Positions 9,684-17,816 are shown, counted from the stretch's first letter. The stretch is DNA of 64,000 nt from Streptomyces subrutilus (GCF_008704535.1 NZ_CP023701.1:3224001-3288000), one strand, 5' to 3'. Notes: generated by a model not told the origin, from the letters alone. Translations and numbers: made by a program.

Positions 9684-9717
9684 GCATCCCGCCACCCACC
9701 ACCCGAGGTGAACCGTC

Positions 9718-10128
9718 GTGACCACTCCTCCTCCGAGTGCCTTCCCCGACGTCGAGGCCCTGGTCGTCGACGTCCTCGAAGCGGACTCCGCGCTCTCCAC
9801 CGCCGTCGTCGCCGTGACCCCGCCCGCCGGGTTCAACGGCACGCAGCGCGCCGTCCTCGTCAACCGGCGCGGCGGCGCCTGGACCGGCGACCTGCACGTC
9901 GACATGCCGCTGATCGAGCTGGAGGTGTACGGCCCCGACAAGGCGGCCGCCCACACCCTGGCCAACGCGGCCCGCCGGGCCCTGCTCGCCGCGATCGGGA
10001 AGACGTACGGCCGCAACACCTTCACGGACGTCGTCGAGCACGACGGTCCGCGCTGGCTGCCGGACTACCTGTACGCGGCGGCCAACCGCTACGTGTGCGT
10101 CATCCAGGTGTCGCTGACCGTCTTCTGA
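9718..10128 (+). CDS. probable tail terminator protein
   Basis: A 136-residue protein from GTG 9718 with a GAGGTGA ribosome-binding site. The start FPDVEALVVDVLEADSAL, the middle PLIELEVYGPDKAAAHTLAN and the end VCVIQVSLTVF fit the small alpha/beta tail-terminator (tail completion) proteins of siphophages, which cap the tube and often stand just before the tube gene, as here. In a headless particle this protein would close the proximal end. The family call rests on size, position and general pattern, not on a diagnostic motif. Confidence 0.6.
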   Translation: MTTPPPSAFPDVEALVVDVLEADSALSTAVVAVTPPAGFNGTQRAVLVNRRGGAWTGDLHVDMPLIELEVYGPDKAAAHTLANAARRALLAAIGKTYGRNTFTDVVEHDGPRWLPDYLYAAANRYVCVIQVSLTVF

Positions 10129-10208
10129 CGGCCCGCCGGCCACCCCCCGGCAGCCACCTCCGGCCACCACTCCCGCCCGGCGCGCCCCCGCGCGCGGGCC
10201 CCCAGACC

Positions 10209-10234
10209 GAGGCCCCGCCGTCCGGCGGGGCCTC
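10209..10234 (+). terminator. hairpin between tail terminator and tube genes
   Basis: Stem GAGGCCCCGCC / GGCGGGGCCTC with a 4-base loop in the 197-base gap. Just before the tube gene is an unusually AT-rich patch CTATATAAGGAG that includes its ribosome-binding site. The hairpin may be an attenuator or a processing site. Confidence 0.5.
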
Positions 10235-10325
10235 TGCCGTACCCGCACCTCCGTACCCGTACCCCGGACGTCTCCGGAGTCTCCACGGGACCGGGACGGC
10301 GCACCCCTATATAAGGAGAAGCACC

Positions 10326-10928
10326 ATGGCAGGAAACTCGTCCGAGATCCGTGTGGCCGGCAGCGGCCGCATCTTCGTGGCGGCCGCCGGCACGGCGCTG
10401 CCGACGGCGTTCACCGGCAAGCCGGACACCGACTGGGGCGCCAACTGGAAGGACCTCGGCTTCACCACCAGCGACGGCGTCACCTTCGCCAAGAAGGACA
10501 AGCTGGAGCCGGTCGACTCGTGGCAGGCGGTCAGCCCGGTCCACTTCACGTACTCGGACCGGGACCTGAGCCTGAAGTTCTCGCTGCTCCAGTTCAACGA
10601 GCTGACCCTGCCGTTCTTCATGGGCGGCGGCGCGGTGGCCGACGAGGCGACTCCGTCCAACGGCATCTACCGCTACGACATCGCGGACTCCCCGAAGGCC
10701 GACTCCCGCGCCCTCGGCCTGGAGTTCACGGACACCAAGGCCAGCGACGGCTCGGTCGTGACCTACCGCTTCTACATCCCGCGCGGCCAGGTCACCGCCT
10801 CCGACGACATCAAGCTGGCCCGCAAGGCGGCGTCCACGCTCGGCATCACCTTCACCGCCCTGACGGCGGGCGACGACAAGCCGCTGGCGAGCTTCGTCAT
10901 GAAGGACAGCGCGTACGCCGCGGTCTGA
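10326..10928 (+). CDS. major tail (tube) protein
   Basis: A 200-residue protein beginning MAGNSSEIRVAGSGRIFVAA, with TDWGANWKDLGFTTSDGVTF, a beta-rich middle and the end KPLASFVMKDSAYAAV. The pattern (an early statement of position in a lattice, LGFTTSDGV, then beta strands) is that of actinophage siphovirus tube proteins, which polymerise into the hollow tail. It has a strong AAGGAG site and is flanked by hairpins, consistent with high-level expression. No sheath gene is next to it, so the tail is non-contractile. Confidence 0.82.
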   Translation: MAGNSSEIRVAGSGRIFVAAAGTALPTAFTGKPDTDWGANWKDLGFTTSDGVTFAKKDKLEPVDSWQAVSPVHFTYSDRDLSLKFSLLQFNELTLPFFMGGGAVADEATPSNGIYRYDIADSPKADSRALGLEFTDTKASDGSVVTYRFYIPRGQVTASDDIKLARKAASTLGITFTALTAGDDKPLASFVMKDSAYAAV

Positions 10929-10936
10929 TCCGCCCC

Positions 10937-10970
10937 GGGGCGGGGCGGCGGCCCCCCGCCGCCCCGCCCC
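10937..10970 (+). terminator. strong hairpin after the tube gene
   Basis: Perfect 15-bp all-GC stem GGGGCGGGGCGGCGG / CCGCCGCCCCGCCCC with a CCCC loop, 9 bases past the tube stop, followed by a pyrimidine run with three TCCCCTTCTC-like units to about 11003. It probably reduces read-through so the tube is made in excess over downstream parts. Confidence 0.7.
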
Positions 10971-11032
10971 TCCCCTTCTCTCCCCTTCTCTCCCCCCTTC
11001 TCGACCCACTCATCCTGAGGAGACGCATCACC

Positions 11033-11323
11033 ATGGCAGGCTTCGACGTCAACGCGGCCCGCGCCCAGCGCCAGGAGGCCCTCGGCCGCACCTGGTCCTT
11101 CGAGCTGGACGGCGCGACCTACACCCTCCCCACCGAGCTCTCCCGCGCCGCCGCCAAGGGGCTGCGCAAGCTCGACGACAACGACGTGGACGGCCTGCTC
11201 CGGCTCCTGCTGGGCGAGAAGCAGTTCACGGAGTTCGAGCGGCACGACATCACGATGCAGGACATCGCCGCCATCCTGGAGGCCTACGGCAAGGAGACGG
11301 GGCTCGGCCTGGGGGAAGGCTGA
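11033..11323 (+). CDS. tail assembly chaperone, short form (G-like)
   Basis: A 96-residue protein from ATG 11033 (RBS in GAGGAGACG upstream). It begins MAGFDVNAARAQRQEALG, contains a beta pair FELDGATYTLPTELS and helical AAKGLRKLDDNDVDGLL, and ends GLGLGEG. This is the short tail chaperone found between tube and tape-measure genes in siphophages. The sequence CTG GGG GAA GGC TGA at its end lets ribosomes shift -1 into the following open frame and make a longer GT-type fusion. It should bind the tape measure during assembly and be absent from the final particle. Confidence 0.78.
   Translation: MAGFDVNAARAQRQEALGRTWSFELDGATYTLPTELSRAAAKGLRKLDDNDVDGLLRLLLGEKQFTEFERHDITMQDIAAILEAYGKETGLGLGEG
11311..11317 (+). 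other. probable -1 ribosomal frameshift site (GGGGGAA)
   Basis: The heptamer G-GGG-GAA lies two codons before the stop of the short chaperone. A -1 slip enters a frame that is open from there to 11757. In that frame there is no ATG, GTG or TTG until 11512, about 65 codons in, although the codons before it look coding. This is the classical siphophage G/GT arrangement. The exact slip codon is inferred. Confidence 0.72.
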
Positions 11324-11757
11324 GCCTCGCCGAGTTCGTCGACGAACACGCCGAGGCCCTCGAAGCGGACCTGCTCCGCTACTACGGCAAGGACCTGCTG
11401 GACTGGCACCGCGGGGAACTGTCCTCGCGCCGGCTCCAGGTCCTGGTCAAGCACCTCCCGCGGGAGAGCTCCGTCAACCGGGAACTGTTCGGCGAGGCCG
11501 CCGACTGGTCGGTGACCGACCACCTGCTGGCGGCGACGGTGGACCATCTCGCGGCCGCGAACTGGATGTTCGCCTCGGTCAACTCCGAGGAGGACGCCGA
11601 TCCGCTGGACGCGCCGGAGCCGGTGCCGCGCCCGGACGGCAAGCCCCTCCGGGGCGACGCCGGACCGGACGAGGACGGCCCCGACACCGGCGGGGAGGCG
11701 GTGCGGGCCGCCGAACCGGCTCCCTCGCCGCAGCAGCTCGTACGGTTCTTCGGCTGA
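11317..11757 (+). CDS. tail assembly chaperone, frameshift extension (T-like)
   Basis: About 146 codons read after the -1 shift (SLAEFVDEHAEALEADLLRYY onward in pieces: LAEFVDEHAEALEAD, LLRYYGKDLLDW). It is helical and acidic, with AADWSVTDHLLAATVDHLAA and a low-complexity end before the stop. The acidic T-like domain would be fused to the 95-residue G-like domain, giving a protein near 240 residues. Independent initiation at GTG 11512 would drop the conserved first part, so frameshifting is the better explanation. Confidence 0.72.
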   Translation, partial: RLSLAEFVDEHAEALEADLLRYYGKDLLDWHRGELSSRRLQVLVKHLPRESSVNRELFGEAADWSVTDHLLAATVDHLAAANWMFASVNSEEDADPLDAPEPVPRPDGKPLRGDAGPDEDGPDTGGEAVRAAEPAPSPQQLVRFFG

Positions 11758-11804
11758 GTCCCGGCCGTCGGCCCACGAGCCACCGGGCCCCGGTCGGCGC
11801 CGTG

Positions 11805-12797
11805 TCAGCGGCTGCCCTCCGGGGCCACGGGCCTGGTTCCGCCCCCCTTGGTCTCCATGTCGTCCGCGAGCGCGCGGGCCCGGGAGGTCAGGCTCCGGCG
11901 CCGGGGCTCGCCCGGCCCCTGGGCGTCGGCGGACTGCCCGGGCGGGCGGGCCTGCACGGGCACCGCGTCCAACGGGGGCACGATCGGACGCCCGTTGCGG
12001 CGGACGACCTTGCGGCTGGCCGGCGGCGTCCGCTTCTCGCGGACCTGCTGGACGGCGAGCGGCCCCGCGCCGCTCGCGCGCGCGGCGCCCGCGTCCTCGC
12101 CGTCCGCCCCACCCGCACCGGAGTCCGCGACACCGCCGGAATCGACTGAGTCCGCGGAGTCGACGGAGTCGACGCAGTCCACGGCCCCGACGGACCGCCC
12201 GACCGGGGCACCGCCATCGGTGACCCCCTCGCCTCCGCCGTCGGGGCTGTCGGGGCCGTCGGAGTCGTCGTGCCGGCGCGCCCGGCCCGCGGCCCGGCCC
12301 CCGTCCGGGCCGTCCGCACCGTCCGCACCGTCCGCACCGTCGTCCTCGGCGGCCTGGGCGTGGCCGGTGTCCGACAGGCGGCCCAGGGCGGCCTGGGCGC
12401 GGCGCACCCGGTCCTCGACCTCGCGCACCATCGCGGGCGGCTCGATCAGCGCGGCGAACGGCAGCCGGATCACGTCGGCGTCCCGGCCGTGGCCCGGGCC
12501 GCGCGGGCCGCCCCGGCGGCCGGCGCTGCCCGCGGCGTACGCCTCGGCGATGCGCTTCTCGTACTCGCGGCGCAGCCGGGGCAGGTCCTCGGCCACGGCC
12601 TCGGCCCAGCCGGCGGTGAACGCCGCGGTCTCGCGGCGGTCGAGCTCGGAGCGCGGTATCAGAACGATGTCCTCGGGCGCGTAACCCGCTCCGTGAACGA
12701 GTTCGGACAGTCTGGCGAACAGATGGGGCAGGTCACTCGCTATTTCCAGCCAGTCGACGGCATGCTCACGCCCCCTGGCCCCTGTGTCCCTGTCCAT
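11805..12797 (-). CDS. acidic low-complexity protein, antisense gene inside the tail cluster
   Basis: A 330-residue protein on the opposite strand. Residues 1-95 are ordered (WLEIASDLPHLFARLSELV, then DRRETAAFTAGWAEAVAED, LRREYEKRIAEAYAAG); residues 150-250 are low complexity with repeats such as DGADGADGADG and VDSVDSADSVDSG; the end is basic (RSLTSRARALADDMETK). I do not recognise the family. It shares the motif RET-x-A-[FY]-TAGW-x2-A-x-AE with the small divergent gene at 13092. Codon use is clearly coding. Its place between chaperone and tape-measure genes is unusual for a tail operon. Confidence 0.65.
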   Translation of the reverse strand: MDRDTGARGREHAVDWLEIASDLPHLFARLSELVHGAGYAPEDIVLIPRSELDRRETAAFTAGWAEAVAEDLPRLRREYEKRIAEAYAAGSAGRRGGPRGPGHGRDADVIRLPFAALIEPPAMVREVEDRVRRAQAALGRLSDTGHAQAAEDDGADGADGADGPDGGRAAGRARRHDDSDGPDSPDGGGEGVTDGGAPVGRSVGAVDCVDSVDSADSVDSGGVADSGAGGADGEDAGAARASGAGPLAVQQVREKRTPPASRKVVRRNGRPIVPPLDAVPVQARPPGQSADAQGPGEPRRRSLTSRARALADDMETKGGGTRPVAPEGSR

Positions 12798-13091
12798 GCG
12801 TCAGCACTGCCTTCCCGCCCCCGGGCTCCCCTCACGCCCCACGTGACCCGCGTTTTCCCGGGCCGGGGAACAGAGATCCAGCCTACCCGGTCACTCGGAA
12901 ACCCCCCGTTCCGGCATCAACCAGCCCCTCCGGCGACGTGCCCGGACGCGCCATTAGGGCTTTCAAGCTCGACAAACGCCGAACGGATGTTCCAAACTCG
13001 GTTCGCACACCCGTTCGACCAACTGGTGCCCCCGCTCCTCGTCCGCGGCGCCACCACACAGCAAGGGCAAGCAACTGGAAGGCAGGCGTCC
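12798..13091. other. divergent intergenic region, 294 bp
   Basis: Separates the antisense gene from the 64-codon gene and must carry both promoters. It is locally AT-richer (GGGCTTTCAAGCTCGACAAA near 12957-12976). CGAACGG at about 12988 and CCGTTCG at about 13012 form a spaced inverted repeat that could be an operator. No gene is seen in it. Confidence 0.4.
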
Positions 13092-13286
13092 ATGACCCAG
13101 CAGGCTGAGGGCTCATCGCACATCACGCTCCACGACCGCCTCAGCCAGCTCCTGGACGGACCCGCCCCCCTCGACAAGAGGGCGCTGCTCGCCTCCCTGC
13201 ACGCCGAGGTCACCACCCGGGAGACCCGCGCGTACACGGCCGGCTGGAACGACGCCCTCGCCGAGGCCCGGCGCCCCAACCCGTAG
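13092..13286 (+). CDS. small protein sharing a motif with the divergent gene
   Basis: A 64-residue protein from ATG 13092, starting MTQQAEGSSHITLHDRLSQL and ending TRETRAYTAGWNDALAEARR plus a short tail. The last part matches RRETAAFTAGWAEAVAED of the 330-residue protein encoded on the other strand, so the two products probably share a fold or binding partner. The function is unknown. A terminator lies directly downstream. Confidence 0.6.
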   Translation: MTQQAEGSSHITLHDRLSQLLDGPAPLDKRALLASLHAEVTTRETRAYTAGWNDALAEARRPNP

Positions 13287-13304
13287 CAGCCCTGCGTACG
13301 CCCC

Positions 13305-13335
13305 AGCCCCTGCCGAGCACGATCCGGCAGGGGCT
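13305..13335 (+). terminator. terminator after the 64-codon gene
   Basis: Perfect 11-bp stem AGCCCCTGCCG / CGGCAGGGGCT with a 9-base loop, followed by TTTCAG. It lies 38 bases before the next structural gene, so the genes from 13374 need read-through or their own promoter. Confidence 0.7.
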
Positions 13336-13373
13336 TTCAGGTGTTGGCCCCCCGGCCAGAAGCGGAGTAACCC

Positions 13374-14261
13374 ATGGCAGAACCCACCCAGGCCGAGGTG
13401 CCGGCCCTCCTCGCCGAACTCAAGAAGTACGTGATGGGGGGCCCCGTCTCGAACTTCGTCGAGCTGAACCCCACCCCCTCGAAGCTGGTCACGGAAGGCG
13501 TCCTGGCCTCGGAGCTGTCGGGCCAGCTGGCCCCCCTCATCAAGGACATCAAGGACATCCACCAGGAGGTCGTGAACCCCCTGAAGGTCGAGCTGCTCCA
13601 GCAGTTGGGCATGGACCACCTGGCCGCCGCGGTCAAGAAGGTCACCGAGGGGAACCCGGCGGCCTGGCTGTACTTCGCCGGAGCCGTCGGCGGAATCCTC
13701 GTCCCCATCATCGGCGCCGCACTCCTCCTCAGCGCCAGCAACGTCCTGTCCGGATGGTTCCGCAACAGGATGGAGGCAAGCACGGGCCGCATCCTCGCCC
13801 GCGACGAGAACCAGGAACTGCGGCTGCAGAACCGCGCCACCGTCGAGCAGCGCGAACGCAACGTCAACGGCGCCGGCAGCATCGCGAACCTCCCCAGCGC
13901 GGCGTCCCTGGAGCCGCTGCGCGCGAAGCTCGCGGAGATGACCCCGGTCATCGACGCCTTCAACAAGGAGGCGAAGAAGCTCCCCACCGGCCGGGAGATC
14001 AGCCGGATCTCCACCGCCCTCGGAAAGCTCGACCGCGCCATCCGCCAAGTGGACGCCGGGGTCCTGCGGGACACCGCGAGCGGCATCCGCAGCCTCAAGG
14101 GCGCGCTCAAGAACTTCGAGCCCGGCCACATCCCCAAGGCCGGCCCGCTGAAGCAGACCGCCCGTGCCTCGCGCGACCTCAGCACCGCCACCCGCGACCT
14201 TGCCACCCGGTTCAGGGAGCTCGGCACGGCCGCCACCGCCGCCGCCGGCCAGCTCGCCTGA
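13374..14261 (+). CDS. one-TM protein at the head of the tape-measure group
   Basis: A 295-residue protein. Residues 1-95 are helical (PALLAELKKYVMGGP, then LIKDIKDIHQEVVNPLKVEL); residues 97-125 form one hydrophobic segment (AAWLYFAGAVGGILVPIIGA); residues 126-295 are amphipathic helices with repeated RD/SL patterns (LRDTASGIRSLKGALKNFE). No family recognised. Its place directly before two tape-measure-like genes and its alpha-helical build with a single hydrophobic stretch suggest it is a tape-measure component or a membrane-insertion part of the tail tip. ATG 13374 follows GCGGAG. Confidence 0.65.
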   Translation: MAEPTQAEVPALLAELKKYVMGGPVSNFVELNPTPSKLVTEGVLASELSGQLAPLIKDIKDIHQEVVNPLKVELLQQLGMDHLAAAVKKVTEGNPAAWLYFAGAVGGILVPIIGAALLLSASNVLSGWFRNRMEASTGRILARDENQELRLQNRATVEQRERNVNGAGSIANLPSAASLEPLRAKLAEMTPVIDAFNKEAKKLPTGREISRISTALGKLDRAIRQVDAGVLRDTASGIRSLKGALKNFEPGHIPKAGPLKQTARASRDLSTATRDLATRFRELGTAATAAAGQLA

Positions 14262-14296
14262 CCCCCGTCCCCCCACCGCACAAGGAGGTGTGAACC

Positions 14297-15496
14297 ATGA
14301 GTCTCGCCAGTTCGACCAAGCGCGCCGCGGACGCCCTGCGCAACCTGAAGACACAGGCGGCCGGCGCCGCCGCGCCCGTCAAGCGCGTCGGCGACAGCGG
14401 CAACGCGGCCTCCGGCCAGCTCAGATCGCTCCGTACGTCCGCCCAGGGCTCCACCGGTCAGCTCAAGAACCTCAAGTCCGCCAGTGACCAGGCCGAACGG
14501 GCCATGGCCAAGGCGGGGCAGACCGGCCAGCGGGCCGGCACCCAGCTCGGCCGGTTCAAGACCGGCGCCGACCGGGCCGCCTCGGGCCAGGACAAGCTCA
14601 ACAAGTCGATGCGCGGCAACTTCCTCGCCCGGCTGCTCGAACTGTTCATGCCGCTCATCGAGAAGATCGTCGAAATGGCGATGCGCTCGAAGACCATGCA
14701 GACCGTGATCCGGACCGCGTTCAACGCGATCCGCTCCGTCATCTCCACGGTCATCAAGGTGATCGGCCCGATCATCCGCAGCGCCGGCAACCTGATCAAG
14801 TCGGTGTGGAACAGCGTCAAGAACGCCGTCATGCCGATCGTCACGGCCATCGGCAACGCCGTGAAGAGCGCCTTCAACGGCATCCGCTCCGCGATCAGCA
14901 CCGTGATGAACGCCGTCCGCTCGGTCATCAGCAGCGTGTGGAACGGCATCAAGGCCGTCATCATGCCGGTGGTCAACTGGATCAAGTCGGCCATCCCGAG
15001 CGCCTTCAACTCCGTCAAGAACGCGATGTCCAACGCCTGGAACGGGCTCCGGGGCATCGCGTCCAACGCCTTCGGAGCCATCCTCGGCGCCGTCAAGTCC
15101 CCCATCAACTCCGTCATCGGCCTGATCAACTCGATGATCGGGCGGATCAACCGCATCCGCGTCAGCGTCCCCGGCTGGGTCCCCTTCGTGGGCGGCAAGA
15201 GCTTCGGCGTCAGCCTGCCCACCATCCCCATGCTCGCCACCGGCGGTGTGGTCATGCCGCGCAGCGGCGGTGTCCCGGCGATCCTCGCCGAGGCAGGCGA
15301 GGCCGAAGCGGTCCTGCCGCTGTCCAAGCTCGACCGGCTGCTCGCCCGTACCGCCGCCCGCGCCCGGATGACCTCCGCCGCCCCGGGCAGCGGTGACGGC
15401 GCGGCCCTGCACATCGAGCACTACTACGCCGCCCAGAACACCGACCCGCAGCGCACCGCCGACGCGCTGATGTACCTGGCGAAGGCCCGCGGATGA
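14297..15496 (+). CDS. tape measure-like protein 1 with hendecad repeats
   Basis: A 399-residue protein with an excellent AAGGAGGTG site. Residues 1-110 are Ala/Ser/Gln-rich helix. Residues 141-272 divide into twelve 11-residue units with regular N and W/F positions (AFNAIRSVIST, AGNLIKSVWNS, IGNAVKSAFNG, VRSVISSVWNG, VKNAMSNAWNG), the hendecad pattern of phage tape-measure proteins. The end LATGGVVMPRSGGVPAILAE with EAEAVLPLSKLDRLL is the usual tape-measure C-terminus. Tape measures set tail length and leave the tube on ejection. At 399 residues it is much shorter than most phage ones. Confidence 0.82.
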   Translation: MSLASSTKRAADALRNLKTQAAGAAAPVKRVGDSGNAASGQLRSLRTSAQGSTGQLKNLKSASDQAERAMAKAGQTGQRAGTQLGRFKTGADRAASGQDKLNKSMRGNFLARLLELFMPLIEKIVEMAMRSKTMQTVIRTAFNAIRSVISTVIKVIGPIIRSAGNLIKSVWNSVKNAVMPIVTAIGNAVKSAFNGIRSAISTVMNAVRSVISSVWNGIKAVIMPVVNWIKSAIPSAFNSVKNAMSNAWNGLRGIASNAFGAILGAVKSPINSVIGLINSMIGRINRIRVSVPGWVPFVGGKSFGVSLPTIPMLATGGVVMPRSGGVPAILAEAGEAEAVLPLSKLDRLLARTAARARMTSAAPGSGDGAALHIEHYYAAQNTDPQRTADALMYLAKARG

Positions 15497-16776
15497 GTGC
15501 GGCCGTCGCCGCGACGAACCCGCTGGCCGGCCTCACGAGGGGGCTGGGCGGCCTGCGGACCCGGACCGGCGGCGCCGCCCAGGCCGCCCGCCAGGGCGTC
15601 GCGTCGCTGAAGCAGGCCGCCGCGGCGGCCGGCGGGGCCGCGACCGGCACGGCACGGGTCGCGCCGGCGGCGGCCGAGGCGGGCCGCGTCCTGGCCGGGC
15701 TCCGCACCCAGGCCGGCGCGTCCGCGCAGTCCGCGACCCGGCTCGGCCGGTCCGCCGCCCGCGCCTCCACCGGCACGCGGCGGATGGACTCGGGGGCGCG
15801 CGGGGTGCGCTCCGCCCTCCTCAAGCTGGGCGGGAGGACCGGCGGCGTCCTGTCCGCCATCGGCGGGCTGATCGGCGTCACCGGGGTCGTCTCCACCCTG
15901 ATGGGCAGCTTCGGCATCGCCATGACCGTCGGCTCGGTCGTGATGACGGCGGTCAACGTCGCCATGCGCGCCAACCCGCTCGGCTTCGTCCTCGGCATCC
16001 TGATCCCGCTGGGCGCCTGGCTCGTCGAGCTCGCCCTCAACTCCGAGACCGGACAGCGCCTGGTCCAGCAGGCGTTCACCGTGGTCCTCCAGGTGTTCGA
16101 GGGCTACCTGGCGTTCCTCGTCCCGGTCCTCAAGACCATCGCCAGCGTCGTCGGCACCTACTTCAAGGGCTACTTCACGGTCATCTCGTCGGTGGTCGGC
16201 GGTCTGCGCGCCGCCGTCAACGGCTTCTCCGGGACCGGCGCCTCCGCACGCTCCGCCACCACCGCCCTGCGGGCCATCGCCTCGACCGCGTTCAACGCGG
16301 TCATGGCGCCCGTCCGCCCGGTGCTCGCCTTCCTCACCCAGACCGCCCCCGGGTTCTTCACCCGCGTGCGCACCGCCCTCTCCAGCGCCCTCGGCGGCAT
16401 CGGCCGCATGGTGTCCACCGGCGCCCAGGCCGTCCTCGCCGCCGTCACCGGGCCGGTCAACGGCATCATCGCCTTCGCCAACTGGATCATCGACGGCCTG
16501 GAGGACCTCAGCTTCGAGCTCCTCGGCAAGAAGTTCGGCGTCGACCTCGACAAGATCCCGATGCTCGCCGAAGGCGGCGTCGTCTGGCCCACCTCCCTGG
16601 GCCGGCCCCCGGTCATCCACCCGGTCTCCGACCTCGACCGCCGCCGTGTCGCGCCCGCCTCCGCGTCGTACCCGCGCACGGGCCCCCACCGCATCGCCGA
16701 GTACCGGGAACCCGCCGGCGGGGGGCCCCGCTCCACCGCCGAGGACCTGCTCTTCCTCGCCGCCGCCCACGCGTGA
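15493..16776 (+). CDS. tape measure-like protein 2
   Basis: A 427-residue protein overlapping the previous gene by 4 bases (ATGA). Residues 1-105 are Ala/Gly/Arg/Thr-rich, like the N-terminus of protein 1. Residues 110-200 are strongly hydrophobic, with at least two likely membrane segments (VLSAIGGLIGVTGVVSTLMG; LGFVLGILIPLGAWLVELAL). The C-terminal DKIPMLAEGGVVWPTS parallels IPMLATGGVVMPRSGG of protein 1. Two related tape-measure-like proteins in tandem are unusual; they may act together or replace each other. Confidence 0.75.
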   Translation: MSAAVAATNPLAGLTRGLGGLRTRTGGAAQAARQGVASLKQAAAAAGGAATGTARVAPAAAEAGRVLAGLRTQAGASAQSATRLGRSAARASTGTRRMDSGARGVRSALLKLGGRTGGVLSAIGGLIGVTGVVSTLMGSFGIAMTVGSVVMTAVNVAMRANPLGFVLGILIPLGAWLVELALNSETGQRLVQQAFTVVLQVFEGYLAFLVPVLKTIASVVGTYFKGYFTVISSVVGGLRAAVNGFSGTGASARSATTALRAIASTAFNAVMAPVRPVLAFLTQTAPGFFTRVRTALSSALGGIGRMVSTGAQAVLAAVTGPVNGIIAFANWIIDGLEDLSFELLGKKFGVDLDKIPMLAEGGVVWPTSLGRPPVIHPVSDLDRRRVAPASASYPRTGPHRIAEYREPAGGGPRSTAEDLLFLAAAHA

Positions 16777-16813
16777 ACCACGCCCCACCACCGAGAGCGA
16801 GGTGACGGCCGCC

Positions 16814-17725
16814 ATGGCCGAGACCACCACGACCGCAGAGACCACCGACCAGGCACCCGGCTCACTCATCACCCAGGACGGGCAGGTGCAGTGGGCCGGA
16901 ATGCTGTTCGGCCCGGGAACCCCCTACACGATCGAGAGGTCGGGGCTGACCGGCTGGGAGGACCTGCCGGAGTACGACTCCTCCGACGCCGAGCGCCCCA
17001 CCGGCCACGGCGCCTGGCCCGGCGCCCGCTACGCCAAGCCCCGCAAGGTCGGCGGCACCATCTGGCTGCTGCCGGAGGCCGGTGCCTCGCTGGAGACCGT
17101 ACGGGCCCTGCGCCGGGCGCTCGCGCTGGGCGACGAGGAGCGCTGGCTGGCCGTGCGCCTGCACGGCGAGACCCTCGCCGTGCGCGCCCGGGTCAGCCAG
17201 CGCGTGCTGCCCGCCGACCGGGTGTACGCCACCCAGGGCGCGGGCAAGGCCGCCGTGCAGTGGACGGCCACGGACCCGCGCCGCTACCTGACCGGCGAGC
17301 AGAGCGCCATCGTCCCGGCGCCGGAGCCGGAGAGCGGCCTGACCTGGCCGCTGGTGTGGCCGCTGAACTGGGGCCAGGCCGCCAAGACCGGCGACGCGGG
17401 CGCCGACAACACCGGTTCGGCGCCGACCCATCCGGTGATCACCTTCCGCGGGCCGTGCGGCACGCCGTCGGTGACCGAGCGGGTCAGCCGCCGCCTGCTG
17501 CGGTACGCCATCGACCTCACCGCGGGCGACGAGCTCGTCGTGGACACCGCGGCCGGCACGGTCACCCTCAACGGCACGGCCTCCCGGCGCCACACCGCCA
17601 CCCCGGACAGCAGCCCCGAGGAGCTGTTCGCGTTCGAGGCGGGCCTGGCCGAGCTGTCGTTCCGCCCGGACAGCGCCCAGCCCGGCGCCGAGATGGCCGT
17701 CACCTGGCGCAGCGCGGAGTGGTGA
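16814..17725 (+). CDS. distal tail protein (Dit-like)
   Basis: A 303-residue beta-rich protein from ATG 16814 with GAGGTGA upstream (an in-frame GTG at 16802 is the alternative). It contains QVQWAGMLFGPGTPYTIER, GHGAWPGARYAKPRKVGGTI and AVQWTATDPRRYL, the pattern of actinophage siphovirus distal tail/minor tail proteins: an N-terminal belt domain forming a hexameric ring at the tube end and a C-terminal galectin-like domain. It stands directly after the tape-measure genes, as in most siphophage operons, and should connect tube, hub and fibres. Confidence 0.75.
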   Translation: MAETTTTAETTDQAPGSLITQDGQVQWAGMLFGPGTPYTIERSGLTGWEDLPEYDSSDAERPTGHGAWPGARYAKPRKVGGTIWLLPEAGASLETVRALRRALALGDEERWLAVRLHGETLAVRARVSQRVLPADRVYATQGAGKAAVQWTATDPRRYLTGEQSAIVPAPEPESGLTWPLVWPLNWGQAAKTGDAGADNTGSAPTHPVITFRGPCGTPSVTERVSRRLLRYAIDLTAGDELVVDTAAGTVTLNGTASRRHTATPDSSPEELFAFEAGLAELSFRPDSAQPGAEMAVTWRSAEW

Positions 17726-17816
17726 CCACCGGCCCGCACCACCCGCACCCCACACCCCGCCCGCACCACGCCCCCCACGCCCCCCGCACCCGCCCCGCAG
17801 ATCCGGAGGACCGATC

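Noticed and set aside
10306..10313. TATATAA patch before the tube gene as a separate promoter
   Set aside because: No -35 hexamer at a suitable distance; the patch overlaps the ribosome-binding site and is better explained as an unstructured initiation region.
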